Source: Ascidia mentula
Lineage: Eukaryota > Chordata > Ascidiacea > Phlebobranchia > Ascidiidae
Direction of reading: 5' to 3'
DNA: 64,000 nt
NCBI GenBank assembly: GCA_947561715.1
Contig: OX387203.1
Span: 15,500,001-15,564,000, forward strand
The notes under the pieces were generated by a model, which had not been told where the DNA came from, did not search any database, and saw nothing but the letters and a program-made list of their open reading frames with translations. A program made the translations under genes and the position numbers. Shown in pieces: positions 10,691 through 22,993 of the stretch. The stretch's first letter is position 1. Each line of letters opens with the position of its first letter.

Positions 10691-13600
10691 AGATATATTT
10701 CCTTTATTAGTTTTTTTCTGGTGTAAGAAGCTCCATACGGTTCATGCCCATGAACACACCACTTCTGCAACCAATTCGGCATACAATTTTCTGCAAAAAA
10801 TGTTTTTATACAGAGTTTCAATATGTTCTTTGCTCAAGGATCCAAATTTCTTGGACGAGATGGCTTAAACAGTTTTGCATGTCTTTTGTTCATATTGTTT
10901 AATGGCAGCTATAGGATTAATCACCTCCTTTAGTTTTTGGCGACTTGTCTCTTTAACAAATTCTTCTTGTTTATGTTTTTCAACTCTTATCTTTTTCAGC
11001 CACCTACCTACATGGTGTATCAAAACTTTTACTTCCCTAGTGCTGATATCACTGTGATCCACCGACATGAACTCGAGGAAGTTTAGCAATGGTGGCCAAA
11101 TAAGCATATTTAGTTGAAGAACTTCCAGTGCCAGTTTTGTTCATGAGTCTTTCATACACAACACAACCTTGTGGCAGTATTTGCACTTGTACCCATCATA
11201 TCCCTTGTACTCTCCAGCTTGTTCCTCCTTTGCTTTGTTGTCGTAAAAAATTTCTTCTTTTGCTACATCTGGATGTTTCTTCCTGTGGTTGGTAACATTG
11301 ACAAATGATTGCCCACAACCGGGTACAGGGCACAAACGCCTTCTCCGTTGATGCCTGGTAACAACAAAAATAAAAAAAGTTTTTGTGGTCAGCAGACTAA
11401 GTTGTAATATTGAATTCGGTTGAGTCACAAAGCCAAATATTTAATTACGATTTATGTTTCACATAAGGAATAAAAGTTTTGTGCACCTTTTCTGCTTTTT
11501 CTTCGAGCTTTTTTTCTCATTTTTTTTATATCTAAAAAACATAAGAAAATTTCTAATAGTAAGTCAATATCCCAAAGAACATATTCAAAAATTTTGAAAT
11601 GTTTTGACTTCTGACAACACACATTTGTATATGTCAATAGGTGCTAATTTTTACTTTCAGAAACTAAAAACGACATAGAATTTCGCAGCAATTTAATTCA
11701 TAAGTATTCGCTTTGCTCAAGAATAAAAGTGTTAAGATACAACCACCGTCATGAGATGTTCTACTTTGCCGCCAATTTAGGGTTCAAAACAATCATAAAA
11801 GATTAAAAGACATCAAACTAACAAATAAATTACTTCATTTGCTTTCAGGCTACAGAAGAAATAAAACTTATACATAATGGTTAGAATTTTAAAACTAAAG
11901 CAAGGATCTTTTCATTCAATTTTCCTTGTAATAAAAGTGCACCAAGTGTTTAATTACTTTGATAAATGCCAGTAAGTGATGAATTTAGAACCCTCGAAAT
12001 TAATATTTATTAGAAATTGAAACACATATTTGTGCTTGTTTTACTTGCGAAAATTATCATAAAACCTTCAAACCTTTTTCTTCCTGTGGCTTTAGTAAAT
12101 CTTGAGGAAGGTGTGCCTGAGCTTGATGTAGAATGTTTCCTTTTCTTGTATCTTGGAAAAGATAAAAAGCAAGCATGCATTTATAGGTATTGCAGTAATT
12201 TAAATATTAAAATATATTACATTGTTTTCCTTTGAACGTGTAATCACAGACGAAAAACATTTCAGCTGATTAAAAGTGCAACTTTGTAAATGCCTCTGTT
12301 GCCATTTTACAACACTCGCAACCTTTAACTTTCATAGAAATAAAATGAACATCTAGTGCTTTGTTTGTTCTTATATAAGATAAGATATTTGCTGTTATTG
12401 TCAAGAGTGATAACAAAATATTAATAAACTGTATACATACCGTTTTCTTCCTTTGGCCTTGCTATTTCTAGTAGGATATGTGTCTGATCTTGATGTAGAA
12501 TAACTTTTTTTTTGGGTCTTAATATAGATGAAAAAGGAAACACATGTTATAGGCATTGCAATAATTTAGACAACAAAATATCAGTATTACTTTTGTTTGC
12601 CATTGAACTTTGTAAGAAAATGATTTGTCATGTACAGGTCAGTTTATTAAATTCATAGTGAGAATGTAATCACAGATAATACAACACGTCACTGATGCAA
12701 AATTTATTAAGCCATCCATTCTTAAATGCCTTTGTGTTGTCATTTAGCAACACCCACAAATAATAACCTATTTATAGTTTAAAAAGCATAGAAAAACAAA
12801 CATTTGAGTGAAGTGCAAAATGGAAAACCAATGTTTTTGGGAAGAGTGATAATATGTTGTAATAAGAGACCTTAATAATGAAGTGTATACAAACCGTTTT
12901 CGTCCTTCCACTTTGGTATATCTAGTGGGAGATGTCTCTGAGCTTGATGTAGAATAACTTCTTCGTTTGTGTCTTTAAATAGGCAAGCACATGTTATAGG
13001 TATTAATATAATTTTGATTACAAAATATCAGTATTGGTTTTGTTTGTCCTTGAACTTTGTAAAAAAATTATTCTACATCAAGCTCAGAGACATCTCCCAC
13101 TAGATATACCGTGGAAGGACAAAAACGGTTTGTTTACACTTCATCATTAGATTTACTTTTTTTAAAGTCTCTTATTCCATGTATTTCACTCTTCCCAAAA
13201 ACACTGGTTTTCCACTTCACTCAAATTTTTTTATGCTTTTTTAAATATAAATAGGTTATTAGTTGTGGGTATTGTATGTACAGGTGAGTTTATTAGAATC
13301 ATAGTGAGAATGCAATCACAGTTAATATAACACCTCACTGATGCAAAATTTATTAAGCCAGTACTTGTTAAATGCCTTTGTGTTGTCATTTAGCAATACC
13401 CACAACTAATAACCTATTTATATTTAAAAAAGCATAAGTAACTTAAAAATAAGTTATGATGTACCACATTTTTTTGTTTTTTATTCTTTATAGTCATTCA
13501 TTATTTTGGAAAAATACCAATCAATTAATCACAAATAATGACACTTGCCTTACCAGCACAGTTATTGGTGATTTATGATAAATTTTAAGTTTACTTACCT

Positions 13601-14213
13601 TTTCATTACTTTAGGTTTTTTTGATCTTGTGGCAGATGTGTCTGTGCTTGATGTGGAAGAGGTGCTTGGATCGTACCTTTGAAAATAACAAAAAAACAAT
13701 ACCAAATAATTTTTTTACTTAAATTATAGAAACATTGCCACTACAACACAACATAACATGTTGCTCACGAAAATTACCAGTGATTTTCCTGTAACAAATA
13801 AAATTTAAAGTTATTTTTTAATTAAAGCAAATAATTTTTATTTTGCTTGCAAAGTTGCTATGCACATGAACAATACAACTATACGTTTATCCAGATCGTA
13901 ATGATTTTAATATTTAATAATTTAACAAACAAAGTAAACTGATATATTACGAAACATTACACAACATTTCATTCGGCAATGACAATTTTTATGTGATAAA
14001 TTCATGGAAATTTGTTTACCCAGATGTTTCACTTCCCAAAGAATCATCAGAAGACGAATCCAATATTGAAGAGGATCTATTTATATAACAAAAATTACCA
14101 CAAACAATCTTTGCAACACATAAAAAAATAAATATTACAGCTCAAAACACACTACAACAGGTACCTATTTGGACTTACTTGCATCCTTTGGATGTCGACG
14201 GTATATCAGTCAT
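10217..14213 (-). CDS. Spliced gene: Ser/Thr-rich repeats, zinc finger, tyrosine-recombinase-like C-terminus
   Basis: Minus-strand gene starting at ATG 14211-14213. Exons read from the sequence: 14179-14213, 14020-14076, 13599-13676, 12895-12972, 12441-12517, 12074-12151, 11487-11531 and 11354 downward. All introns inspected are GT-AG, and the first three donors are strong (GTAAGT, GTAAAC, GTAAGT). Except for exon 1, every exon begins and ends in the same phase, so the frame stays open from exon to exon; several encode Ser/Thr-rich peptides ending in basic residues (STSSSETSPTR ... GRKR). Exon 7 is Lys-rich. The exon starting at 11354 encodes a zinc-finger-like CPVPGCGQSF with following H-x3-H. 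Downstream (10690-10217) lies an R-K ... EGHS ... Y pattern as in the C-terminus of tyrosine recombinases (Crypton/DIRS-type). Damage: exon 5 is 77 instead of 78 nt, TGA interrupts at 11141-11143, and a 2-bp frame break occurs near 10690. It is probably a decaying mobile-element-derived gene. Confidence 0.6.
10868..11354 (-). pseudogene. Zinc-finger exon joined to a core-binding-like region, with in-frame TGA
   Basis: After an acceptor at 11355-11356 the exon encodes basic RHQRRRRL and CPVPGCGQSF with H-x3-H, then CKYCHK, so there may be two zinc-binding knuckles. The frame meets TGA at 11141-11143 and then goes on unbroken for 90 residues (LLNFLEFMSVDHSD, VLIHHVGRWLKK). This helical region resembles the N-terminal core-binding part of tyrosine recombinases. 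Because both sides of the TGA are in one frame, it looks like a point nonsense mutation and not a real gene end. Confidence 0.5.
12074..12972 (-). other. Tandemly duplicated 78-nt exons
   Basis: Exons at 12895-12972 and 12074-12151 are each exactly 78 nt, and the one at 12441-12517 is 77 nt. All encode variants of one peptide (basic start, then H/Y-S-T-S-S-S, P-T/S-R, and G-R-K-R at the end). The exon at 13599-13676 is also 78 nt and weakly related. The intervening introns are related to each other too (the TGTAATCACAG and CATTTAGCAA blocks), so whole exon-intron units were duplicated. The 77-nt member has a run of nine A, a likely slippage site. Confidence 0.65.
12636..13440. repeat. Inverted plus direct duplication inside the recombinase gene
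   Basis: The segment of about 12720-12970 returns inverted at about 13065-13290, including an antisense copy of the 78-nt exon (plus strand 13070-13130). About 12636-12790 returns directly at about 13280-13440 (shared CATAGTGAGAATG, TGATGCAAAATTTATTAAGCC, CATTTAGCAA). Transcripts across it could form a long hairpin. Confidence 0.65.
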
Positions 14214-15885
14214 GATTTTTTTCACGGAATAGGCCTATCAATAGTTGTTTTGTCTCTAGAATTTTTCGAAATTTTGCTACAAATAAAACAAACTTTAAAA
14301 AAATATTTGCTGTAAACCTATGCTCATCGCTTCTGCCTAAAATCGCAGGTGAACTCCCGTTCGTCCTTCTGCCATTTTTATGCACTAAAAGCATCTTCAC
14401 AGCCTGTAAAAACCAACTCTGTTACATATTTAGCACAAACGCTACCGGAGGACCGCCCTATATAGCACCTCGATTTCACGGTATTTACAATCGACCAATA
14501 CATCTTCCAAAGACAATAAACGTTGCGACAAAGGAAACCAAGCGAGTGACCATGTAATGTATCACCCAGCATCAAATAACGTCCGCCGCGGGAGCATTTC
14601 TTCCTATGCAGCGGACAATGTGATATAACAATGCATCACCCAAAATGAACCCTGTGTCGTCACTGACACGTACGTACTTCCAAAATTACCAAAACGGGGA
14701 TTTGGGGTAACAAAAAGGACAGCACAACAGTCGGTCAAGACGTATTTCATAAAACGCAGCGAAAATAAATGAAAGTAGCAATTAGAAACGCTGCGTGCGG
14801 TCTTTAAGTTTATAAACAAGCCGGCAATCAAGCGAACTTTCGCTATCTAAAGGATCCTGTACAAACGACATTTTCTGCCAAAAAGGAACCACGACTAAAC
14901 CTGACCAAAATTACAGAACTACAATGTCCAGTAACACTCGTAATCCGCTACAACAATGAGACGGTTTCGCTTAACAAAAAAACTAAAATTTACAAACGAA
15001 TAATCTTTGCAATGCCAACGAAAAACTAACTATATGTGGTTCCCACTGATCGTTTTCTGCATGGGTGTAATAATGGTTCGTATACATTGCTTGGATGTAC
15101 AAAAAAAGGATAAACATTCGGCAGCAACCACTATTCGAAATGGTCATGTTTTGGTTTTCGAAATGCCTGTTTGTCTGGCCACAAAAAACGCAAAAAGTAC
15201 AGTTTTTCAGGTAATGTCTTCCAGGTAAGAAAAAGATTTTTCTGCCAAATTTAAATACGCTTGAATGTAGAACAAACAAATCACAGGCAATTTCCTACCA
15301 AACACAGCACACTTTAACCGCATAAACTCGGCGTTAGACATTTTGTTTATTAACTGATACATTCCGAACAATTAACGTCCAACCTACTACGGGAAAATGT
15401 AAAACAGGCATACAACACTAAAAACATAATGTTTTCGCACTCTAATGCAAAACAGAATGTACTATCATGATGCAATATTATATTACAGTTGAAGTTCAAA
15501 TTAGCAAATGTTAGTTTAACAAGCCGTTTGTAAACATTACCAGCAGGACAACACAAAAAACTACGCATTGAAACGCGTATTCGTTTAATACTTTAATGTC
15601 AACGCACTGACAAGAAAACTGTTTCTACAATCTAGTTCAACATTAACGGAAATATAACATTGTATTGTATTGGAGGTGAACCAAGCAAATAACAGCCTGT
15701 CAACCTGTTTCAGAACAGGTCATGGCCAGCGGTCGGCTACCTAAATCTGCGCATTGAAACGCTAATCCTTTGGTGTTTAAAGTCCAAGCACTTCAAACAA
15801 TATATTTACAGAAAATTTCGAAATAAACGTCAGTATCACGTGGCAATATCAAAATCAGAATACTGTTCCCGTCTAAAAAGTCTAT
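14214..15885. other. Upstream flank of the recombinase gene; no other gene recognised
   Basis: Short frames only, with no motif I recognise. A promoter for the minus-strand gene would be expected just right of 14213, but no convincing TATA box or initiator stands out. Confidence 0.4.
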
Positions 15886-15889
15886 CCGA

Positions 15890-18800
15890 AGAACGAAAAC
15901 AAGTTCCAACATCAAAAATTATGTTCTCAAAAACGAAAGTTAAGTTCGGGCAAAACAAAATCAGTTCCTGAAACGGAAATTCCGTTGCGGTAACGAAAAT
16001 TCTGTTTCTGAAACGAGTTTAAGGTCGCGTAACAATAAAAAAAATTCAGTTCCTGAAACGGAAACTCCGTTCCCAAAACGAAAATTAGGTCCACGTAACG
16101 AAAATTCTGATCAAGCAATTTTTAAAATTCTTTCCAGTATCGAAAATTCTGTTCCCGTAACGAAACTTATGATCCAGTAACGAAAATTCTGTTCAAGAAG
16201 CAAAAATTCCGTTCCTGTAACGAAAATTCTGTTCCAAGATAAAAAAACTCACCTTTTTGAACGACATTTAGGTTGCAGTAACGCAAATTCTGTTGAAGAA
16301 ACAAAACTTCTGTTCCCATAACGAAAATTCTGTTCCAGTAATATAAATTCCGTCCCCGTAACGAAAATTCTGTTCCTGTGGGGAAAATTCTGTTCCCGTA
16401 ACGAAAATTCTGTACCAGAAACAAAAATTCTGTTCCCGTAACAAAAATTCTGTTCCGGTAACGGAAATTCCATTCCAGTAACGAAAATTCTGTTCCAGGA
16501 TCAAAAACTCACTTTTTTGAACGACCTTTAGGTCGCGTATCAAAAATTTTCTTGAAAGAATGACAATTGTGTCCCCGGATCAAAAAAGTACCTTCAACGG
16601 AAATGTAATTATTCCACGTAGTATGATAATTCTGTTCCAGTAACAAAAAATCTGTTCCAGTAACGAAAATTCTGTTCCCATAACAAAAATTCCGTTACTG
16701 TAACGAAAATTCTGTTCCAGGATCAAAAAATTACTGTTTTGAACGACCTTTAGGTCGCGTATCAACAATTTTCTTGAAAGAACGACAATTGTGTCCATGG
16801 ACCGAAAAGGCACCTTCAACGGAAATGTAATTATTCCTCATAGTACGAAAATTATGTTCCAGAAATTAAATTTCTGTTCCACTAACAAAAATTCTTTTCC
16901 AGTAGCGAAAATTGCGTTCCCGTAATGAAAATTCTGTTCCAGTAACGAAAATTCTGTTCCCGTGACAAAAATTCCGTTCCCGTAATCAAAATTCTGTTCC
17001 GGTAACGAAAATTCCGTTCCTGTAATAAAAATTCTGTTCCGGTAACGAAAATTCCGTTCCGGTAGCAAAAATTCTGTTCCAGTAACGAAATTTCTGTTCC
17101 AGTAACAAAAATTCCGTTCCTGGAACGAGAATTCTGTTCCTTAAACGAAAATTCCGTTACCGTAACGAAAATTCCGTTCCTGTAACGAAAATTCCGTTAC
17201 CATAATGAAAATTCCGTTCCCGTAATGAAAATTCTGTTCCAGTAACGAAAATTCTGTTACCATGACGAAAATTCCGTTCCCGTATTCAAAATTCTGTTCC
17301 AGTAACGAAAATTCCGTTACCGTAACGAAAATTCCGTTCCCGTAATAAAAATTCTGTTCCGGTAACGAAAAATCCGTTCCAGTAACGAAATTTCTGTTCT
17401 AGTAACAAAAATTCCGTTCCTGGAACGAGAATTCTGTTCCTTAAACGAAAATTCCGTTCCCGTAATAAAAATTCCGTTACCGTAACGAAAATTCCGTTCC
17501 CGTAATGAAAATTCTGTTCCAGTAACGAAAATTCTGTTCGAGTAACGAAAATTCCGTTCCCGTAATCAAAATTCTGTTCCAGAAACGAAAATTCCGTTAC
17601 CGTAACGAAAATTCCGTCCCGTAATAAAAATTCTGTCCGGAAACGAAAATTCCGTTCCCGTAACAAAAATTCTGTTCCAGTAACGAAATTTCCGTTCCCG
17701 TAATCAAAATTCTGTTCCAGTAACGAAAATTCCGTTACCGCAATCAAAATTCTGTTCCAGTGACGAAAATTCCGTTCCCGTAATGAAAATTCCGTTACCG
17801 TAACGAAAATTCCGTTCCCGTAATGAAAATTCTGTTCCAGTAACGAAAATTCCGTACCCGTAATGAAAATTCTGTTCCAGTAACGAAAATTCTGTTTCAG
17901 TAACGAAAATTCCGTTCCCGTAATCAAAATTCTGTTCCAGTAACGAAAATTCCGTTACCGTAACGAAAATTCCGTTCCCGTAATAAAAATTCTGTTCCGG
18001 TAACGAAAATTCCGTTCCTGTAACGAAAATTCTGTTCCAGTAACGAAAATTCTGTTCCAGTAACGAAAATTCCGTTACCGTAATCAAAATTCTGTTCCAG
18101 TGACGAAAATTCCGTTACCGTAATCAAAATTCTGTTCCAGTAACGAAAATTCCGTTACCGTAATAAAAATTCTGTTCCGGTAACGAAAATTTCGTTCCCG
18201 TAACGAAAATTCTGTTCCAGTAACGAAAATTCTGTTCCAGTAACAAAAATTCCGTTCCCGGGACGAAAATTCCGTTCCCGTAACGAAAATTCCGTTCCCG
18301 TAACGAAAATTCCGTTCCTGTGAAGAAAATTCTGTTCCAGTAACGAAATTTCTGTTCAAGTAACAAAAATTCCGTTCCCGTAACGAAAATTCTGTTCCAG
18401 GATCAAAAAGTCACTTTTTTGAACGACATTTAGGTCGCATTTAAAAAAATTTTCTTGAAAGAACGACAATTGTGTCCCTGGATCGAAAAGGTACCTTCAA
18501 CGGAAATGTAATTATTACTCATAGTACGATAATTCTGTTCCAGAAATTAAATTTCTGTTCCACTAACAAAAATTATCTTCCAGTAACGAAAATTCTGTTC
18601 CCTTAACGAAAATTCCGTTCCCGTAACGAAAATTCCGTTTCCGTAACGAAAATTCCGTTTCCGTAACGAAAATTCCGTTCCCGTAACAAAAATTCCGTTC
18701 CTGGAACGAGAATTCTGTTCCTTAAACGAAAAATACGTTCCAGTACCGAAAATTCCGTTCCCGTAACCAAAATTCTGTTCCAGGCGCGAAAAATCTGATC

Positions 18801-18905
18801 CAGAGACAAAAAATCCGTTCCCGTAACGAAAATACTGTTTCAGGATCGAAAACTCAGTTTTTTGAACAAAATTTAGGTCGCTTAACAACAATTTTCTTGA
18901 AGAAC
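15890..18905. repeat. Minisatellite of 20-bp units with interspersed spacer modules
   Basis: About 3 kb built from a 20-bp unit with consensus GTTCCCGTAACGAAAATTCC, with main variation C/A/G at position 6 and C/T at position 20. Between 17700 and 18400 the period is nearly always exactly 20 bp. At about 16230-16290, 16490-16640, 16720-16880, 18397-18560 and 18838-18905 the run is broken by a different module (TTTTTGAACGACATTTAGG, TTTCTTGAAAGAACGACAAT, CAACGGAAATGTAATTATT), giving a higher-order arrangement. Long minus-strand open frames here are a side effect of a stop-free 20-bp unit. Confidence 0.9.
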
Positions 18906-18934
18906 GGTACCTCTTCGTGGTGCGAATACTATTT

Positions 18935-19260
18935 GTCCAATTAAAGAAGGTTCTTGTTTTCTCAGAAAGCCAAATTTGATGTTATTCGACAGCAGGAGTG
19001 TGTAGGGTTGTTGTTTCAAAATGATTTCATCGGCATACGTTTGTGCAAGGTTTTAGGGCCGAAAGGTGTACGATTCGCGTGCTGCTCTATAGCGTTCAAG
19101 GGCGCAAGGGGGTATGGTTGGTATTTGTCCAATTAAAGAAGGTTCTTGTTTTGTTAGAAGGCCAAATTTGATTTTATTCGAAAGCAGGAGTGTGTAGGGT
19201 TGTTGGTTCAAAATGATTTTATTGGCATACGTTTGTGCAAGATTTTATGGCCGAAATGTG
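18935..19260 (+). repeat. Dispersed repeat family X, copies 2 and 3
   Basis: Two consecutive copies (junction near 19130) of the block at 9890-10090; copy 2 carries a small GGGCGCAA insertion relative to copy 1. A fainter copy follows at 19300-19400. They suggest a tandem repeat or element end next to the minisatellite. Confidence 0.7.
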
Positions 19261-19539
19261 TTCGAAATATGGGAAAATAAGGGGGGTATAGTTTTTGTTT
19301 TGCAAATTTGACAAGGTTCTTGTTTATCTAGAAGACCAAATTTGGTGTTATTTGATAGAATGAAGGCAAAAGAATATTCTTTTCAAGGATTTTAACGGCA
19401 AACGTCATTGCTTAGAGTTACGCCATAATACGCATATGATATTTACAACCGATTTATTAAATTTTGATATCGTTAGAAAGGTCAGCCTATGAACTTTTAC
19501 GTGTAAAAAAATCGAGCTGCTACCTCGTAGGGCGGCCGA

Positions 19540-19960
19540 GTAACCCGCGTTCAAAGTTTTGTTAACTGGCGATTTTTTTTTGTCAATTAACATCCCTCTG
19601 GTGGTTTACCAAGTGTGTTCAGGGCGAAAACAAATTCACGTGCCGTCTCTCCGGGCAATTGTACGCGTCGTGTAAATGCTTCGCGTTGCCGCTCTGCTCG
19701 TTTGGCACTGGTCTCGTGTCGCAAGGCAAGTTTCTTTAGTTTGTTTTTCGAGTGTATAGGAGGTTGTCCTCGCCATCCTCTACAGCCCATTTCATGCCAT
19801 CGTTGATGGATTTCAGGAACAAATGTCGTTTAACTTGGTCCGTCGCTTCAATGCATTCGCAGTAGGATTCGAAAGTATTAAAATAATCCACAAGTTCGTC
19901 GCCAGGCCTCAAACCAGCGGGTGTGGTGACAGGGTCCTAGCGTGCTCGCCAAGTTGTCAC
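19540..19960 (-). pseudogene. Gypsy-type gag fragment with PBS-like site
   Basis: The minus strand at 19790-19587 encodes AFTRRVQLPGETAREFVFAL, typical of the capsid region of Ty3/Gypsy gag. Upstream in the same direction (about 19925-19952) the minus strand has a TTGGCGAGCACGC stretch that could be a primer binding site next to an LTR. Only the gag N-terminal region remains. Confidence 0.5.
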
Positions 19961-20228
19961 GGAATTATTTCCTAATTCAAAAACGGCGCGGACCCTGCAA
20001 TAACGGCTCACCACTAAAGCCTAAAAATCCCTTAAACTGATTTCACTAAATGGGCGTCTCTTTATTGCTCAGTGATGATGTTAAAGCGGTAATTAACGGT
20101 TGGTGCTCGATTGGGAGCAGCCGGAGTGAGTTCCAAGTCGGCGCGTCGATGGTTTTTTTTTGTCTACCACCTCTCGCTGCGTGTGATTGGGAATTTGGTC
20201 GGTGGCCGGTCAAAAACAGCGGAGTGAT
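19955..20228 (-). repeat. Partial LTR of the decayed Gypsy element
   Basis: Lies just outside the PBS-like site and contains AATGGGCGTCTCTTTA, which recurs at about 6326-6341 with matching left flank (TTTCCTAATTCAA). It is cut by the LTR element that starts at 20229. Confidence 0.4.
20225..20228 (+). repeat. TGAT target-site duplication, left
   Basis: TGAT directly before the 5' LTR; the same four bases follow the 3' LTR at 23562-23565. Confidence 0.6.
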
Positions 20229-20775
20229 TGTATATGACGTCACATTTCTCGTATGTTATGTTGTGTTTACGTGGCATCTGTATTTTTATTAACGTCGAGT
20301 AATACGCCACGAACCCATTTCAACATACGGCGGATAACACGCTGTTTATTGTATGCACGGAAGACAGCTAATTATCCGGCTATTCAAATTACGTGACCCT
20401 TCCATCAACACAGCTGTCATTTCAAATGAGTCACGTATCAGTCCAAACCCAAACGACCCTGTATGCGTTTTCTATATAAGCCACACCACTTTGGGTAAAA
20501 CATGGAGAGATATGGAGAAACATAGAGAAATATAGAGTCACGGAGAGTCGCATAGAGTCATTTAAGTCAAGACCTTAAGTCGATAATTTTCAAGCCAAAC
20601 AGACATACATTTTAGTACGCGTGGTTTGTATAACGTTTTATTGTAATATTCGTGCGACTGTTATTTATGCATTAAACCGACAGATTGACTTTGGTTTAGA
20701 TAGTAGCCTTTTTATCAGGAGTCAGATATACGGCAGTGTTAGTATTTTGTGTAGACGTTTAAAGAACGCCCTACA
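20229..20775 (+). repeat. 5' LTR (547 bp)
   Basis: Begins TGTATATGACGTCA and ends CGCCCTACA. It holds a CRE-like TGACGTCA at the left, a TATA-like TCTATATAAG at about 20470-20480 and a short GAGAGATATGGAGAAACATA purine repeat downstream. A copy with the same length and spacing stands 2,786 bases to the right. Confidence 0.9.
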
Positions 20776-20781
20776 TAAATT

Positions 20782-20799
20782 TGGTGACCCCGACGTGAT
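20782..20799 (+). promoter_or_regulatory. Primer binding site, apparently tRNA-Trp
   Basis: TGGTGACCCCGACGTGAT is the complement of ATCACGTCGGGGTCA plus CCA, which is the 3' end of animal tRNA-Trp as I know it. All 18 bases fit. Minus-strand DNA synthesis would be primed here. Confidence 0.75.
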
Positions 20800-22993
20800 A
20801 TTTGAACGGGCATTTAAACCTTCTAATTAATAATCTGCGCAAACTATAGAAATAACTGCAAATATGGGTAATTCCTTGTGTCTAAAAATTAACATTTGTA
20901 CTAACCATAGATTTTTAACCATGTCAAACAAGTTTTTCAGACATTTCTCGATGTTCTCCATCAAGGACAAAGCTCGAAACAAACATTTCGAACAATAATA
21001 AGGTATGACGTTTGTTTTTCCCTTTGATTTTATGCGCCTGATTGTGTAAGAAAATGCCAAACTGCTGTTAAGTATGTTTTGTCAAATGTCAAACCGTTTT
21101 TATAGTTATAAGCATAAGCCTGACCGTAGTGGTTATGTCAATCTCATTTTCGTTGATATTATAATGTTGTAATAACGCTTGCATCTCAATAAGTTTACGT
21201 CACACGCGAATTCACTTTGAGAAGTGTTTTTTAGATTTAATTAAATCATGTCCGAAACGTTAGATTATTTTCTATAACATACGTCACTGCTGGCAACTTA
21301 GGGTTGATTGTGGAAAAATGGTCATAACATTGTCTGCTTAGAAAGTCCTCACGGAGGCATGACGTCAGCTAAGGGGCCTGACACGTTATTTCTTACATTG
21401 CGCAAACGAGGTCGCCCAGCCTGCATGCATTTTTACTCATTTTATTTTGTCCCTCATTAGGAGAAACCCTCGTGCTAGTTTAGGGGTTGTTATGGCTATT
21501 CGAAGCAAGAGATTACTAATTAATAGCTTTCATGTATGATTTTTCGGCCCATTTATTAATTGACATGAGCTTAATGCAAATCTAAATCACCACCGTTTAC
21601 GTCTGTAAACACAAACATTTCATTCATGTGAGGTAGCTGTAACGATATATTGATTTGCAACGAACCGCCTGACTTTACCTTGTGTCCCTTGTAAGTAACT
21701 GCCAGAATCGTTGAAGGAAATTGTATAACAGTTATTCTAGATTCGACATGGCTACGTGTTTCCAAAACGTTAATGTTACGTAATTTTTGAACTTGCTGTA
21801 GGAAAATAGCAGGAGAAATGCACAAAATGACGCGAAATTGGTGTTATAATGCAAAAGCATTTGGGCAAGCGCGACATCTCGCGACCGTGTCCCCTCGACA
21901 CAGACTGAATCCTTTTTTATTCACCGAGCAAAGACTCGAAGAGCATATAATTGCTAGTCGCAAGGCACATTAACACGCCACATTTTTCGCAAGTGATCAG
22001 ACGTTACAAACTTGATTACTGAGCACTGAAGCCAGGCTTGGGAGCCGTAGGTGAAAAAATAATTCGCAGTGATTAACCTACGAAGTTCCAAATGCACTGG
22101 TAAAATTAAAAAAGCGACTTATTTTACAGACCGCAGAAGGCATTCATCACTCTCTAAATACTGCGTGTCTATACAATGCAATGTGGGAGATTTGTGCATA
22201 CGGCCAAGGCGCAAGTTACATTTCACATTTGCAAATCCTTTTTAGCCCACACTGACCGTCAAACTTTGCCAACTCTGCTCAGTACAAAAGCTTGTTCGTT
22301 TAACTAATTGGGATTTTTGAACACACGCCTCATGTCGAACCTATCTGTATTGGTATGCACGACCTTAACGGACAGATTAGTTACTCACAAGTTATGATAA
22401 TCGTGTTGATTAATTTTTCGCTGTGACGATATTAGCGCTATAGTGACCTCACATGGCAGCAATAAAGTCCCTTATATGCCTCGTAAACACGAGCAATTCA
22501 ATGTCACTCATTCATGTCTCCTGCGCGTCACAGTAGACAACAGAATATCTTGATGTACTATATTATAAATTTGTTTGTGTGTTATAACTTTTATATGTTA
22601 TGTTTTGTGTTAACATTAGGCCTAGATATAACGGCAGGATGTTCGAGTTTTTTTGACAGATACGAGCAGATCATTATACGTTGATGATTACGTTCGAGTG
22701 TTCACAGCACGGACATCTCAATATGTACGTTTGACAACTCAACAATTTCCGACGGTTTCCGGAGTTCGATTGACGCATATTTCGACGGCGTACGCAATCT
22801 TTCAACTTTCAACGATCACCACCGTCTATACTCGTGCGGGAGTAACAACTGCGATCTATATACGAGTACAACCAGGAGTTGAACAAGGAAATCACATCAA
22901 AAGATATGGACAATTCGCAACAAGAACAAATATTCAATCTATCAAAGGACAAGATTAATGTTGAGGAACCATAAACACTTGTTCGGAAATCAT

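Noticed and set aside
15927..18891. Many minus-strand open frames of 60-213 residues with a 20-residue repeat (G-T-E-F-S-L-L-E-Q-N-F)
   Set aside because: They arise because the 20-bp minisatellite unit has no stop codon in the minus frames; the unit length is not a multiple of three and no start, splice or domain signal supports a protein.
15890..18905. Possible CRISPR-like array
   Set aside because: Repeats are head to tail without unique spacers, and the context is eukaryotic.
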